In this document: positions 34,050-46,322 of the stretch, piece by piece
Position numbering within the stretch: position 1 is the first letter of the stretch
Layout: each line of letters opens with the position of its first letter
From: Adiantum capillus-veneris
Lineage: Eukaryota; Streptophyta; Polypodiopsida; Polypodiales; Pteridaceae
NCBI GenBank assembly: GCA_014529385.2
Contig: CM043944.1
Span: 47,213,768-47,277,767 of the forward strand
Direction: 5' to 3'
DNA length: 64,000 nt
Program-made: the position numbers and the translations under genes
Notes under the pieces: model-generated
Told to the model about the DNA's origin: nothing
Database searches by the model: none
Seen by the model: only the letters and a program-made list of their open reading frames with translations

Positions 34050-35055
34050 GCTAAGGTTGGTCTATTGGCCATCGTTCACTTAAATGCTATGGAATCCTTA
34101 GCTTGATGACCATACCTCCCACAGGCATTGCAATTCCCATTGAATTTTACTCTAAAAGTAGGGCATTCACTGGTACTATGCGGTCCATAGCATACTGATC
34201 ACCATTGTTGCTCCCTTCTTGGATACATATGATTGTTTTGTGGAGCACGATTGTCTCTAAGACTCTCTTGAATGGCCTTGGTGAGATCTGATAAAGTCAT
34301 CTCAGATATCTTTGGCTCCTTAGCAATAGGCTTTAGGGTCATTGGTTGATGCCCCGATGCTTGCGAGCTAGTAGATTTAGGCTCAACAGACACTCTTTCT
34401 CCTTGAATCATTAAATTATCCTCCAATTGAATTGCATTGGATGTGACCACTTCCCAAGTGGTGATACCTCTAATGACTAGGCCATTGTAGATATCCACAT
34501 GTTGTAATCCCCTAATGAATCTATCAAGAAATTGATTATTATTGAAGCACTCATTTGGATTACAACGAGAATTCAAATGCTTTAAGAGACTAATAAAGTC
34601 TCTCACTGACTCTTCTTCCTCTCGTTGGGCTTTTTGGAGCTGAGAGGCTACACCCCAAGTACTCCCTCTCGTATGTATTCTTTCAAGAACAGTCTCCTAA
34701 GAGTAGGGTAAATTGTTTTTTCTTCCACCCTTAGGGTTCTATACCAATCCCCTGCCATCCCACTTAAGGTTAGGCTTAAAGCATTACTCTTATGCAGGTC
34801 ATTGTTTTCTCCTAAAGAATTGCATATTTGTTCAAACACTTTGATATGCTTTCTCACATCCCCATCTCCACTAAATTTTTGTGTAAGCTTGGCTATTTGT
34901 ACTGCCTCACTTCTAAGCTCTCTATCAGGCGTGTTACACATATTCTCGGCAATAGATAGACCGATAGCTTGAACAAAGGTTGCCAAGCCACCTAAGTGAG
35001 CAGGCACCGTGGGTGAAGGCTCTCCAGAGACCACATGTGAAGTAGGTATTGGCAT
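34050..35055 (-). pseudogene. Element E gag core
   Basis: The core shows LTQKFSGDGDVRKHIKVFEQ and LSLTLSGMAGDWYRTL, with TIYPTLRRLFLKEY (34648-35055), then FISLLKHLNSRCNPNECF and MTLSDLTKAIQESLRDN (34199-34606, another frame). Two knuckle-like motifs follow at 34085-34190: CYGPHSTSEC and CNACGRYGHQAKDS, the last Cys being Ser. It is recognisable as a retrotransposon gag; stops and shifts inactivate it. Confidence 0.75.
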
Positions 35056-36558
35056 TGGGCTTGGCGCGTAGAACGCCTATAGGTTCCACGTTTGGTATGC
35101 TGTCGTGCCATGTGGCGGTCCAAAGTTCATGTGTCACCCTAGCAGACGTCGGATCTGACATGCTAATGCTAGCCGATATGGTCCCATGGAAATAAGAGGT
35201 TGGGTGTTGTGGAGCATAGGTTGTTGAAACAATAGGAGGGGTAGTAACTACATGAGTACGAGGACCCATAGGTGTATACGATTGGTACACACTTGTAGGT
35301 ACTGTTGCAGGCATTGAGCTACCATGTAGTGGTGCTTTACTAACAAATGAGGTCCATGGCGTGTTTCTCGTCATTGCGGTAGGCATGCTAGCCGTGGTGT
35401 CATCAAGGGAAAGATGAGCTAGACTTGGAAAGGTAAAGATATCACTTGTCGGCTCAAATTGCACTGAGACCCCTGGCAAAACAACATACGGGGGATCCAT
35501 CAGACTTACCGAGGGAGTCTCCATTTGCGATAAGGTTGGTTGTTTAGCCTTCCTTGTATCCAAGAATCTCATGAGACCGGTTGAAGGCATGTGGATCCCC
35601 TTGTTCTATCTCTGTAGCTCAATAACCCTATGGATGACCTCACAAACTCTTTGTTATTAATCCTCCGCACTAGTAGCACCCGTTGTGGATTGTAGGACAT
35701 CTAACCAACCCACGTGATAAGTGTGACCTGTGTATAGGTCGGTTAGAGTTTCCATTTGCAATTCATACTCACAGTTCTCATTTAAGAACGCTCCATCTAG
35801 GATTGAGGTGCTAGGGGTGTCTTTTGAACTAGATGCAATGTGGCTCTCTATGGGTTGACCCTTAGTGGTCGCTAATTCAGGAGCACTCGATTGCTCTCCT
35901 AGCAATGATATTGACATAGAAGCTTTTGCTTTTAACTCTCTTCGTTGCTCTGCCTTGTGTAAGCTCTCGATTTCCTTTTCCCTAGCCGCAATGATATATC
36001 GCTCAACCTCTTGCACTTCATCAAGGCTTCTACCATCAAGTAATATAACCTCGGAGGGGAATAGCTCTGAAGAGTGAGGAGGTGCACTGAATGGAGTATT
36101 CACGTATACACTCTCTAAGAGCATAGGGTCTATGTTGGTCATGAATGGAAAACTAACCCCTCATGTACATCGTTAGCTCCATGTTTGGAGCAAATGGCTC
36201 TACTAAAGGTTTCCTTCAAGCGGCTAAGCACTCTCGGCCCGAACCGTGGGCCCATGGCATGCATGTCTTCGCTTGAGCTATCAGGATTAGGCATTGGGTA
36301 ACCCTCCATGATGTTGTAATCAAAGGAAGAGTCACTAGACGCTATATGCGGGTGCTGAGTGGTACTACCTTGGGTTCCCGCCGAGGGCCCGGAACCTAAA
36401 GTAGGTGGGTATTGAGAACTCGCGTAAGTTGAAATGCTTGCTAGTTGCTCAGCCTCTAGCACACGACCAAAGTGCAGATGCATGTGCCTTTGGCACCCCA
36501 CAAGCATTGATGAATACCCTCGATGGTTAACCGCTTGATTTTTTTGGGCGTTTTGCAC
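35055..36558 (-). pseudogene. Element E gag N-terminal region
   Basis: Open pieces at 34934-35590, 35657-36142 and 36139-36558 are Pro/Ser/Thr-rich and low in recognisable motifs. They precede the gag core and probably formed one long reading frame. I cannot name a domain. Confidence 0.5.
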
Positions 36559-36559
36559 C

Positions 36560-37244
36560 CCGTTTTCACTCGTTTTTTATGTTTTTTTATATTTTTTAAT
36601 GAATCGTTTTTTGGATTAAAGCGTGTGATAGCTCGAAACAAGCGTATCGCTCAGGGGGTTGTGGTGTGCTTACAGCACAATGTTCGGTTACTTGAAGCTG
36701 TGATGGTCCTCAAAAAGGTCAATTTTTACTTAGGCAGCGTGAGGCTAAAATAAGTAATTCTAAAGGGTGACTGAGGCCTGGGCCTGAACCTGAGCTTGGG
36801 CTTGGGCCTGGGAAATATTTCCGATCCATGTCCCACCTTTAAATTTTTTTTATTTTTATTTTTTTTTGGGATAAGGTCGTCGCAGTCGCGCTATGCGCGC
36901 GAGCACACACGCGCACCTAACCTACCTACTTGCAACTAACACAGCTACTGTTACACACTAACACAGTACTACAACAACTCATTAGCTAACAAATCTACTT
37001 ACTATACCTTACAAAACTAACATTATAAATCTACTACCTTAATTCTAACACCTTATCAACAGAGAAAACACAGTACATTGCAATACCTTATTAACAAAAA
37101 CAGTACACTGCAGCAAAATAAACTCCTTCTCAACACACAGACCTTACTTCTTTACCTTTCCTACATTTCATAATGCACCACAAAGCAACATAGAGTGCTA
37201 CTCAAGCTTAATGCAGGGAATTTCCCTCGCAGTGGTGCCAAAAA
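36560..37244 (-). other. Element E leader and primer site
   Basis: Non-coding AT-rich sequence between the gag start and the 5' LTR. The primer site TTTTTGGCACCACTGC (minus, about 37228-37244) touches the LTR and resembles the TGGCGCCGTTGCCGGGGA-type sites of Athila elements. Confidence 0.6.
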
Positions 37245-37490
37245 TGTTCGTGTCTGTCGCACGTGTCAATGCAAGGGACTTGTCGTACACTATGTGCAAG
37301 CCACAAATGTCTGTGTCTGTCGCACGTGTCAATGCAAGGGACTTGTTGTACACTATGTGCAAGCCACAAATGTCCGTGTCTATCGCACGTGTCAATGCAA
37401 GGGACTTGTCGTACACTATGTGCAAGCCACAAATGTCCGTGTCTGTCGCACGTGTCAATGCAAGGGACTTGTCGTACACTATGTACAAAT
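37245..37490. repeat. 63-bp minisatellite, four copies
   Basis: GTGTCTGTCGCACGTG recurs at 37250, 37313, 37376 (one change) and 37439, exactly 63 bp apart. The last copy is incomplete. The period is a multiple of three, which keeps a spurious frame open. Confidence 0.9.
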
Positions 37491-37660
37491 GGCTACAAGC
37501 ACACAACCAAACTAATCTAGCAAGCTCAAGAGAGCAAGGGTGTGTCACTGACCGCCCTACGCTCGCCTTCGTGGAGGATTCCTCGCCGCGAAGAAGAAGG
37601 AGCTACCGTCGTGTGCACTCAACCGCCTCACCGTCGCCGTGCCGTCGTCACAATGCTCAA

Positions 37661-37663
<3 letters not shown>

Positions 37664-37728
<65 letters not shown>
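37664..37728. repeat. CT microsatellite
   Basis: (CT)n of 65 bp in E's 5' LTR, followed by (CA)n. Confidence 0.95.
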
Positions 37729-37730
<2 letters not shown>

Positions 37731-38004
37731 GCATACACACACACACACACAAGGAGATGAAGAAGAAGATGGAGATGGAGCAAGAGCACTCTTCAATTGC
37801 ACAAATGATAGAATGAGTGATTTTTAGGTTTATGTGACTTTTATATGAGCTCGCCCATTCACACTTGGGCGCCCATGCAAAGCCAACTAATCCTTGAATG
37901 TTCCAATTAGAGTGCGCCTCTCATCGATGATCACTCTTACCCTTTTCCTATTGGACCGACAAGCCCGGCCCATGACTACTAGAAGTGGACGCTAGTGGTT
38001 AACA

Positions 38005-38155
38005 CTCTTAGAAATAGAGTAATCGGGAACACCTGATAAAGTAAAATGATTATCCCACCAAAGATGCCACTTGGGAAGATGAAACCTCTCTTTTCAAAGA
38101 CTTTCTCAATTTCAGTTGAGATGAGGACATCTCAAATTCTTAAGTTTGGGTGATT
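38005..38155 (+). pseudogene. Element D pol C-terminal remnant
   Basis: The + strand reads DATWEDETSLFKDF, close to the ATWE(D/N) block that ends many gypsy polyproteins with chromodomains. It is followed by a polypurine-like AAGTTTGGGTGAT just before the 3' LTR. It is all that is left of D's pol. Confidence 0.6.
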
Positions 38156-39395
38156 GTAAGGTCTCCACCTGTCTAGCTGTAAGGAAATGAACTCAAAGCT
38201 TTAGGAGAAAGCATTGAGCATACAAATAGGTAAAACACTATCTCGAAAGCAGTTAAAATTGGTATTTTTATAATCTTAAGCACAGCAAACCTATAGCTAG
38301 GAACTATCAGAACTGAATTCTGGTAAAAAATAACACCGTTATCCCTTCTGAAAAATTCACTGCCACTTTAATTTGTAAAAATAATTGGATGATTTTTAGT
38401 CATCATTAAATCTTAAGACTTTCATTATAACCCTTGCATATTTTTCCAAGTATTTATTAAAATAGCAAAAAAAATTAGCAGGCTTGATTTTCGAAGCAGG
38501 TACGTACTGAGAGAGGGAATCTGGACCTGCTAGGGACTGTTTTAGCACCAAGGGGTGCCTTCTTAAGGATGGGGGCTGCTTGAGATACAAGTTACTTCCA
38601 GATTCAACTCGGGAGAGTGTGTGAGTGCCAAAAAAACTATAAATAGGACCCTAAGCTTCTCATTTTCACTTAGACTCGAAATCCTGGAAAGAAATCTCGT
38701 GTGCGAGAGCGATACTTTACGGAAATCACTTAGAGAGCAAAATCTAAGTGATTAAGCGAGGTAATCATGCTAATCCTAGTTAATTAAAAATTTAGATCTA
38801 ATTTTTCTTAATTAATCTATTAATTAAAAAAGATTAGATTATTATCTACTATTAAACATTCTATTATACATTATTTATCTATTGATTACTTAATCTTAAT
38901 AAAGACTAATAATCTACGTAATTACTAATCCTAATTAGGGCTTAAATTGATTAATTTTAGCCTTGATTAATGGGAATCATATTAAGCAAGCATAGTTATT
39001 TCTAAGATAATTATCAGAGCCTAATCATATTATTAATAAGCTAGGAAAATTATATGATAATTATATTAAGCAAACATAGTTATTTCCAATATACTTATTA
39101 GAGCTTAATCATACTATTAATAAGCTAGGAAAATTATATCATAATTTTTGATTAATTTTTATAATTATTTAGACAAAAATTAAGTATTTTTAGCTATAAA
39201 ATTAATGAAAATTTTAATAAAACAACTTAACAGATCACAAGATAAGTATCAGAGTTAGAGAACATTATTAAAAACATAGGGTAATTATCTCATCAACAAA
39301 AAGTTAATCTAGCTATTTAATTAAGCTAAAATAGATAGATTTTAGATAAAAATAAAAGAAAAATATAACTTAATCAAGTTAGATAAATATAAGAT
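38156..39395 (+). repeat. Element D 3' LTR, truncated
   Basis: Starts TGTAAGGTCTCC and follows the 5' LTR for about 1.24 kb, with an additional tandem duplication of about 85 bp near 38990-39140. It stops at 39395. Confidence 0.85.
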
Positions 39396-39596
39396 ATGCC
39401 TAATTTTAGGTCTATGTGCACTATTTTTCCCTTGTTTGTGCACCTAAAATCAATGTGTGCTTAATGATTTTTCAATTGTAATGATAGATTTGTGTTGTGG
39501 TCAGGCCCAACTAGAGATTTGTGAAATCACATTGCAATTTTGACAAAATTTACCCTTTCGTGAGCGCACCTAAAGATTGGTAAAAACTGCCAATTA

Positions 39597-39599
<3 letters not shown>

Positions 39600-39666
<67 letters not shown>
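39600..39666. repeat. GT microsatellite
   Basis: (GT)n, 67 bp, uninterrupted. Confidence 0.95.
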
Positions 39667-39667
<1 letters not shown>

Positions 39668-40638
39668 ATAGTGCTTAATGTGCAAATTCCATTTTTGATT
39701 GCATGTTTGGTGTGTGTAACGATTAATTGCTACGTTTTTTTAGCTCAAAACAGGGATTTACACACTCCAAATGCGTCAAATTTTGACCTAATTTTGTCGA
39801 TTTAAGTGCCGATATTAAATTTTTTGATCAAATTATTTGGAAATTGAATTGATGTGCTTTTTGTGATTTTATTTGGCTGCACTAATCCCCTATGTGTGGA
39901 GAATTCAAAAAAAATTGGGTATTTTTCGAATAATTTTACAAAAGTTTTGATAATTTTTACATTGATTTTTGCTTAATTCCGTAAAAATTTGATATCATGT
40001 GATTTTGACAAGTTGTTTTAAATGCATGTTTACGGCTTGATTCGAGAGCATTTGAGCATTCGTTCGTCAAATTTTGAGCATTTTGCTATTTTTGGGGGCT
40101 AGGTTGATGATTTTGTCGAATTTGGCAAGTGTTCGATTGTGTCAAAAGTGTTCGATTACGTGTCGAAAGTGTTTGATTCTGATTGTCAATGACTTTCTAA
40201 GATTTCTAGAATTTTCTGGGATTTTTTTGGATTCTTTTGGCAATTTTTTGGGATTTTCGAATGATTTTTGGCCTTCTCGGATAATTTTTGGCCTATTTTT
40301 GGCATTTTTGGACGTTCGAAAATAAAAATCAAACGATTATGGAGCTTCGGTGCGGACCAGCGGGATTTTTTGAACCTTGGCGTGTAGTCTGGTACGGCGT
40401 CGGCATTCATGGCAGATGATTTTCGATTTTGCGGGCTCGAGGTGAGAACGGCTCCTTGCGGTGCTAAGGTTTAACTTTGTCAAAAATTTAAAAAAAAAAT
40501 ACCCCTCCCCCTCCCAAAAGCACGATTATCTTCTCTCTCTCTCTCTCCTCCCCCTCTCACAAACGATAATTAACACTCTCTTTCTAACCTCCTCTCTCTC
40601 TCTTCTCTTACTTTCTCTTCTCCCCACTCACGCTTATT

Positions 40639-40640
<2 letters not shown>

Positions 40641-40695
<55 letters not shown>
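40641..40695. repeat. CT microsatellite
   Basis: (CT)n, 55 bp, inside a wider pyrimidine tract. Confidence 0.95.
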
Positions 40696-40697
<2 letters not shown>

Positions 40698-41849
40698 TCG
40701 TGCGTGACCCGTGACCCACCTCTCTCCCCCTCCTTGTCTTATCCTCACACACACACCCCTCCCGGGCCTTTCGCTCTGTCGTGTATCCAGGCCTCGCCTC
40801 GCATTCCGTGTGTCTACCATGTCAACACTGTTGTCGTTTGTCCCTCGTCTTCTCTGTGCGTCGCCACCTCCCTCTTTGCCGATGCTGACGCGAACAGGCT
40901 TTCCTTTCTTTTGTCGCATGCACTTGTACACGGTACATACTCTCTCTCCTCTACTCACAGAGCTGCCCACCATTCCCTGCCAACCCCGCCACAGTTAGAC
41001 AGGTAAGTTAGTTTTCCTTTTAATTTTTATAAAACCCACTAAAATTGAAAAAATCAATCCAAAACAAAAAATTAAAAATAAAATAAAAATCTCAAAAACA
41101 ATAATAAAAAACCAATAAAAAAAGGGTTCTTGAAATTCAAAAAAACAGCATACAAGATTAAAAAAAGCATAAAAACGATAAATAAATTTAAAAAAAGACA
41201 AAAACTCCAATAAAAAATCAAAAAAAGGTTTTAAAATTTACAAAAAATAGAAAACTCATCAAAAATTTATTTTGCAAAAATAAAATAAAACAAAAATCTT
41301 ACAAAAAATTGAAAAAATATCAAAAATTGATCTGATAATTCATAAAAATTATTAAAAGTTCATAAAAACTCTAAGAAAATTCATTAAAAATCATAAATTA
41401 CCCAAAAAATCACAATAAATCAAAAAATTTCATAAAATCTTGAAAAATACCATAAAATTCCAAAATCGTAGAGAAATTATTAAAAAATCAAAACTTTTCA
41501 AAAAACCATAAAATTACTAAAAAATAAAAAATCTCAAAATCTCAAAACAATTTAAAAAGAGAGAGTCGACGAAAGAGGAAAAAAAAAGCAAAAAACATAC
41601 CGTCGGGAGAAATTACACACCGCAAAAGCGAGCAAGTTGAAAAAAGCAAAGTCGAGAGAATCACTCACTGCAAAGCGAACCAGACCAATAGAAAAACAAC
41701 CGAAAAAAGCGAGAAAACAGCCAACTCAAAGCTATGAGCAACCAAAAAAAACAAATTTGTGCTCAGTTTTGGAAGGTGTAGCCACGATTCGATCAAGAAG
41801 CTAGAAGTGAACGTGCATGCTAGAAATTGCTTTGTGCAAATTGGCTTCT

Positions 41850-44800
41850 AATTGAACGAACAAAGCACAAATCACAATGGATTACAGATTAGGCTATTCT
41901 GAGCCCATATTTTCATCATTTCAAAGGCCCAAATCAATTCTGAAACTTTCAAGCTAGAGTTAATCAACTCTTGTGAGTCTAAGAGTAGTCAATTGCAAAA
42001 GTGCTTTGGCTAAAGCAGTTTAATCAAAATCGAGCAGCAGAAATTCTACTAATGGATACCAAAATCTGCTAGGAGACAATTTTTACAGAACCAGCCATGG
42101 CACATGGACTCAGATTGACCAAGAATTCAAGTACAGTAGAGCAAGCTAGTAGCAGTGGCAACACATGTACAAGTGCAGCAGAGCAGATTTTACAGCTATA
42201 TGGCTACAATGGGGATAAATTTTTGTACACATATACAGAAGGCCATAAATATTTGGTGAGCAGCAAAAGCAGCACGGGAGCCAAGATTCTATTGATAAGA
42301 GTGAAGCCATATTCAAAGAACTCCTAGATGTTCACAAACTTTAGTGGAGCCAGGTATTGCAAGCTCAAAGATGAAGTGCAGATAGAAGTTCAAAAAATTA
42401 GCTGAAGTGTTTATCCAGAAATATGCACAAGCCAGCAAAACATACAGTTGGTGCATAAGCAATCAAGATCATAGAAGTGCGTCCAATGATAGATCAGAAA
42501 GGATGGTTCATTTCAGAGGAAAGAATCTATTATAGCCCATCCTCTCTAAAGCTGAAGGATATTACCCGAGTGAACCCAGAAATCTGTTCAGAGCCAAACT
42601 TTCCTCCATCGGAGATTAAGCTTTGACATTGTAGCCAAACGAGCATATACTTTGACCAAAACAATCGTACATATAGACGAGAGTCTAGCATCTATGATGC
42701 CTTGGGTCCTGAAACCACAGAAGCTCATATCATAGGATACCCATGGGATAGACAATATCATGGCAAAGATAATGCTATCTACAGCTTGACTTGGGGAATA
42801 ATTTGTCATGTTTCACGAAGATACATAGGAAACTATGCAGAAGGTTTACAGATGCCAAACATCAACAGTGCTACCCAAAGTGTACCTTCACAGTCCCAAA
42901 AAGTGAGACTAAACCAGAGCCAAACAATTTTGAACTCTTACAATGAAGCAGGCTATAGTGATCACCTTAGGAAGGGGGGAGCTATAAATCCATCAAGCTC
43001 AGCTAATGTACCAGGAAATGCTACACCAATTATAAGCCCTCGAGCTTCTAGCCAACAGACCCCTTCAAGACAGAAACCATTGAAAGATCTATGGTTGTGG
43101 GAAGTTTCCAATTGACCCAGGTTCCCACAGACAAATGCTTATATGAAGATCATCAAGGAAAAAAGTTTCAGCTGATCTCCACACGTCAAAATCAAAAGCT
43201 GACAAGTACAATAGTGTTTAAGCAGTCACATGTAATCAAGCTCACATATGCATATCAAGATGCACATGGTAACAAATATCAGCAAGATCATGACCTTGTA
43301 CAAACCCCTATGGATGGCCCAACTAAATTCAAGGACTATTTGAAGATGATGCAAAGCCTCAAGCTGCCAAAACAAGTAATAGAAAAGTCAACATCAATGG
43401 AAGCTAAATTTCAAAAGGCTACACAAAGATCACCACCAAAATCTCCTCCAAAGAGACAGATTCTGCCAGAAAGTACAGTGGATCTATTAAGATCAAAGGT
43501 TACTCATATGCAAGTGGACAATGCTCAACAATTGAAAAAGGTGCAATATTACAACCAATGGATCCAACATCAATTGAAGTAGGTGGTCAAAGCCAAGGAA
43601 ATGTAGATAAAGCTCAACCAAAGGATGCTTCCACAGGAAAAGCAGTCAATTCAGACACAAATCCTAAGATGATCAAGTGCAACATTATTGGTGAACACGA
43701 AGAAAAGCTGTCAAGTGAAGTAAAGCTAGATTTTTAGCTAGACAAGAACCTCATGTCTTTTCGCACTTGAAAAAGATGTGGCCAATCACAGTTGGAGGAT
43801 GCTCCTCAATTTGTGATCATATTTGGAAGCAAACGAGCATAGTGCTGGGGAATCATCTCCACCACCATTAAAGTAAGTTCACACATCAAAGGATATGCCA
43901 GACAACATCATAATGGGAATGCCAATGGCCCAAAAGGTCCTGGAGATACAGAGTTCAATGAAGATGCAGTCTTCAGAGACAACCAAGAATGAAGACCAAG
44001 GCTGGTCACTCGCGGATGACAGCAAAGAGTCCTCAAGCACAGTTAACATGGTGACTGATATCAAAGTAGATCTTATTGAAGATGATTCATCTCCATCAAA
44101 CAGAACTTCAGAAGAGCTTAAAGCAAATCAGGCAATAGCAAGTGCAAATCAAATAGAACAAAGAACAACCACGAAAGCTATTGAGCAGAGAATGCCACCA
44201 AAGCCAGAAGTAAAGAAGAACAAAGTTGTAGACAACCATGAAGAAATAGGAAGTCCAAAGATCAATCAAAAATTTCCAGCTAAATCAGTTGATGTAAGTC
44301 AGATTGAAAAGCAAATCTCAAGCCACTCTCCATAGAGACATAGTTAGATCAAGATGAGACCATGACAAAAGCAGGACAGAAATCTTCAATAGAACCAACA
44401 ATGAGAATAGCTATGTCCTCAATAGTATAAATGGAGTGTTTCAGATACAATGCTCTATTGGATAAAGAAGCAAAGTGCAATATGGTTGCAGACAACATTT
44501 AGAGCATTCTCGAGGTGACACAGGAGGGCAAGCCATGTAACAGAGAAATCATGGGTAAGGCTACAAGTCAAAAAGAAATGGTTTCTACCCTTAGCATCCA
44601 AAATCATGAAGAGTAGGTAAAGATTCAGGTGAAGCCTTCAAAAGAAATGCTTGCAGATGTAATCCTTGGACATCAGTGGTTAGACCAACGCAAGGCTTGC
44701 AAAGAAGATAAAATGCTAATACTCTCTTTTCCAAGAGGTAAGAAGCAACAATTACAGGTACCATTAATGCTAGATTCAGAGTTGCAAAAGTCACAAGAAT

Positions 44801-45870
44801 TGAAGACAAATCTTGCAAACAAAGGTAAAGCTAAAGTGGAACTTCCATCAATTAGCAAAGAAGGTGTGATAGAATATGCCTCTACATCAAAGAACCCTCA
44901 TGGTTCAGCTTCTTCAAGCAAGTCAGGCTTTCAAAACTTCAAGTCAATTTTTGACCCAACTAAAACCTCTAAGGAGACACCCAGAAAAGCAAAGATATAT
45001 CAGCCAAAGTACTCAAGAAATCAAAGGAAATTCAAGCTAGTGTTTGTTCAAAACAGTTTAGTCAAAGTCAATGATCCGATTTGGATTAAAAACACGGAAA
45101 GACAAACACATGGGATGAATAGCATCACAATGGAGCTTAAAAGAACATAGTACTATAGAGGTAACAAACACATATGGGACCAAAACTGCAGGTTAGAGTA
45201 TATGAAGTAATGTCAAGTCCCTCCCAAGAAAGAATGCCCACAAGGTATCAACCTCGACAATATCCTAGGATGCCTAAGAAGTAGGTATACAACAGAACCA
45301 CATCGAAAGATGCTAAAGTCTACCACAACTCTCAAGAGGATACAAAACAAAGATGGATCTCAAAGAATCTTCCTCTTAGACAAGGATTCTACATAAGTTA
45401 TACAAAGATTTGGCTACCAGTCAACCACAAGCCAAATGCAACTACATCAGACCTGCATGAAGATCTCAAGAACTCAAGAAGACCTACAGCTCAATAAACT
45501 CAACAATGGAGATACAAAGGTCATCAAGAGGTTTGGATTCCTAAGTCTTCCAATGCTCCTAGTCAAAAGCCAAACGTCGACAGCCAACAAAGGCCTACAA
45601 CAACATCAAAGACTTCTTACAAAAACAGGCCTAATTAGACAATCAAACAGATAATGGAGTCTTCACAATCAAACAAGGAAAACCCAACCAATGCAAATGC
45701 AGATTCAAAGATGATAAAATAGGTATGGAAAAAGAAACCTTCAATGCCAACTTGGTCCTTCACTAATCCTCTTTTTGAGGATTCAAGCTTAGTTTTACCT
45801 GAAGAAATGCTTGTAGTAAGCACAAGAATGTAAAAAGTCAAGTCGCCAAGACACTCTTTGGCATAGTCAG
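41850..45870 (+). pseudogene. Region G: unclassified retroelement-like coding
   Basis: Five open pieces (42097-42327, 42702-43115, 43091-43582, 43895-44335, 44629-45150) lie in order on one strand in shifting frames, as in a decayed polyprotein. Most is unfamiliar: a block with LQLYGYNGDKFLYTYTEGHK, one with HIIGYPWDRQYHGKDNAIYS, and one with HVIKLTYAYQDAHGNKY. At 44440-44720, ALLDKEAKCNMVADN and ADVILGHQWL resemble the two conserved parts of a retropepsin, with the DSGA core replaced. The 3' part is Trp/Lys/Pro-rich (QRWISKNLPLRQGF). No RT, RNase H or integrase is seen. Element F is inserted at 45871. I do not name the family. Confidence 0.45.
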
Positions 45871-45990
45871 TGTTGGGTGAAGAGGGGGAGATCGACCGCT
45901 TAAAATATTCAACACAAGCTTCCAAGAAATCACCATCAACCTGTCCACCTCTTCTTCCAATTTCCAAGCACACACACTCACCTAGACTAT

Positions 45991-46035
<45 letters not shown>

Positions 46036-46274
46036 TGTAGAATTGACATAGACAAGCTTGTAAGAGAGTGTAAGAGATGTGTAAGAGATACTGTGAAAAT
46101 ATAAAAGCCAAGAGTAATTGCCGTCGCCTCTTCATCAACTCCCCGCATTCCACTCTACAAAATCATCATCAACTCGATTAGTAAAATAAATAGACAGCAC
46201 ATAATTAACCATTACACCCAGCTATCCCAATTGCAGCTAACCACTGCAACAGGAGGGTGCCCAGTCTTGTAACA
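45871..46274 (-). repeat. Element F 3' LTR
   Basis: 404 bp. It contains (CA)n at 45992-46030 and an extra GTAAGAGAT unit compared with the 5' LTR. Confidence 0.95.
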
Positions 46275-46322
46275 TCCCTCCCACCAGGGATAGCAACTGT
46301 CCTCAGTTGCTCAATAGAGAAA

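Larger units (their letters stand above)
31288..38004 (-). mobile_element. Element E: gag-only LTR retrotransposon in D
   Basis: On the minus strand the 5' LTR is 37245-38004 and the 3' LTR 31288-31864. The primer site TTTTTGGCACCACTGC is at about 37228-37244, and the purine tract AGCAAGGGGGGCA is next to the 3' LTR. Coding between them gives a gag core and four zinc-knuckle-like motifs but no protease, RT, RNase H or integrase block. This is the design of a non-autonomous, gag-carrying (TR-GAG-like) element. Flanks AGAAC and CTCTT do not match, so no clean target duplication remains. Confidence 0.75.
37245..38004 (-). repeat. Element E 5' LTR
   Basis: 760 bp, TGTTAACCACTAG to CACGAACA on the minus strand. 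It is longer than the 3' LTR because of extra 63-bp units at 37245-37490. It contains (CT)n at 37664-37728. Confidence 0.85.
25582..39395 (+). mobile_element. Element D: gypsy element with a 3.2-kb LTR
   Basis: The 5' LTR (25582-28822) is followed by a primer site, a decayed gag, and a gap where pol should be, filled by an unassigned stretch and element E. A short pol C-terminus and the start of the 3' LTR (38156-39395) follow. The 3' LTR breaks off at AAGATAT, so D is truncated and no target duplication can be tested. Its first 6.9 kb (from 26235) are present again in inverted orientation at 57120-64000. Confidence 0.8.
39396..41849. other. Region H: unassigned, low-complexity
   Basis: No retroelement coding. 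It contains (GT)n 39600-39666, T-rich repeats with TTTTTGG words (40190-40320), CT-rich sequence 40530-40700 with (CT)n 40641-40695, and a perfect donor-like ACAG|GTAAGTTAG near 40998-41010. A strongly A-rich + strand follows at 41020-41560. It could be a 5' leader and first intron, or part of a long LTR. Confidence 0.4.

Noticed and set aside
37198-37548. A repeat protein with 21-residue units
   Set aside because: The 63-bp minisatellite is a multiple of three and lies in a non-coding LTR end; the same unit occurs once in the other LTR without an ORF context.
31283-38009. A target-site duplication for element E
   Set aside because: The flanking five bases (AGAAC and CTCTT) do not match, so I claim none.
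39602-39805. Cys-Val repeat protein
   Set aside because: It is the (GT)n microsatellite read in frame.
42097-43582. Endogenous pararetrovirus movement or coat protein in region G
   Set aside because: I could not see the conserved movement-protein or coat zinc-finger motifs of that family, and no RT follows.
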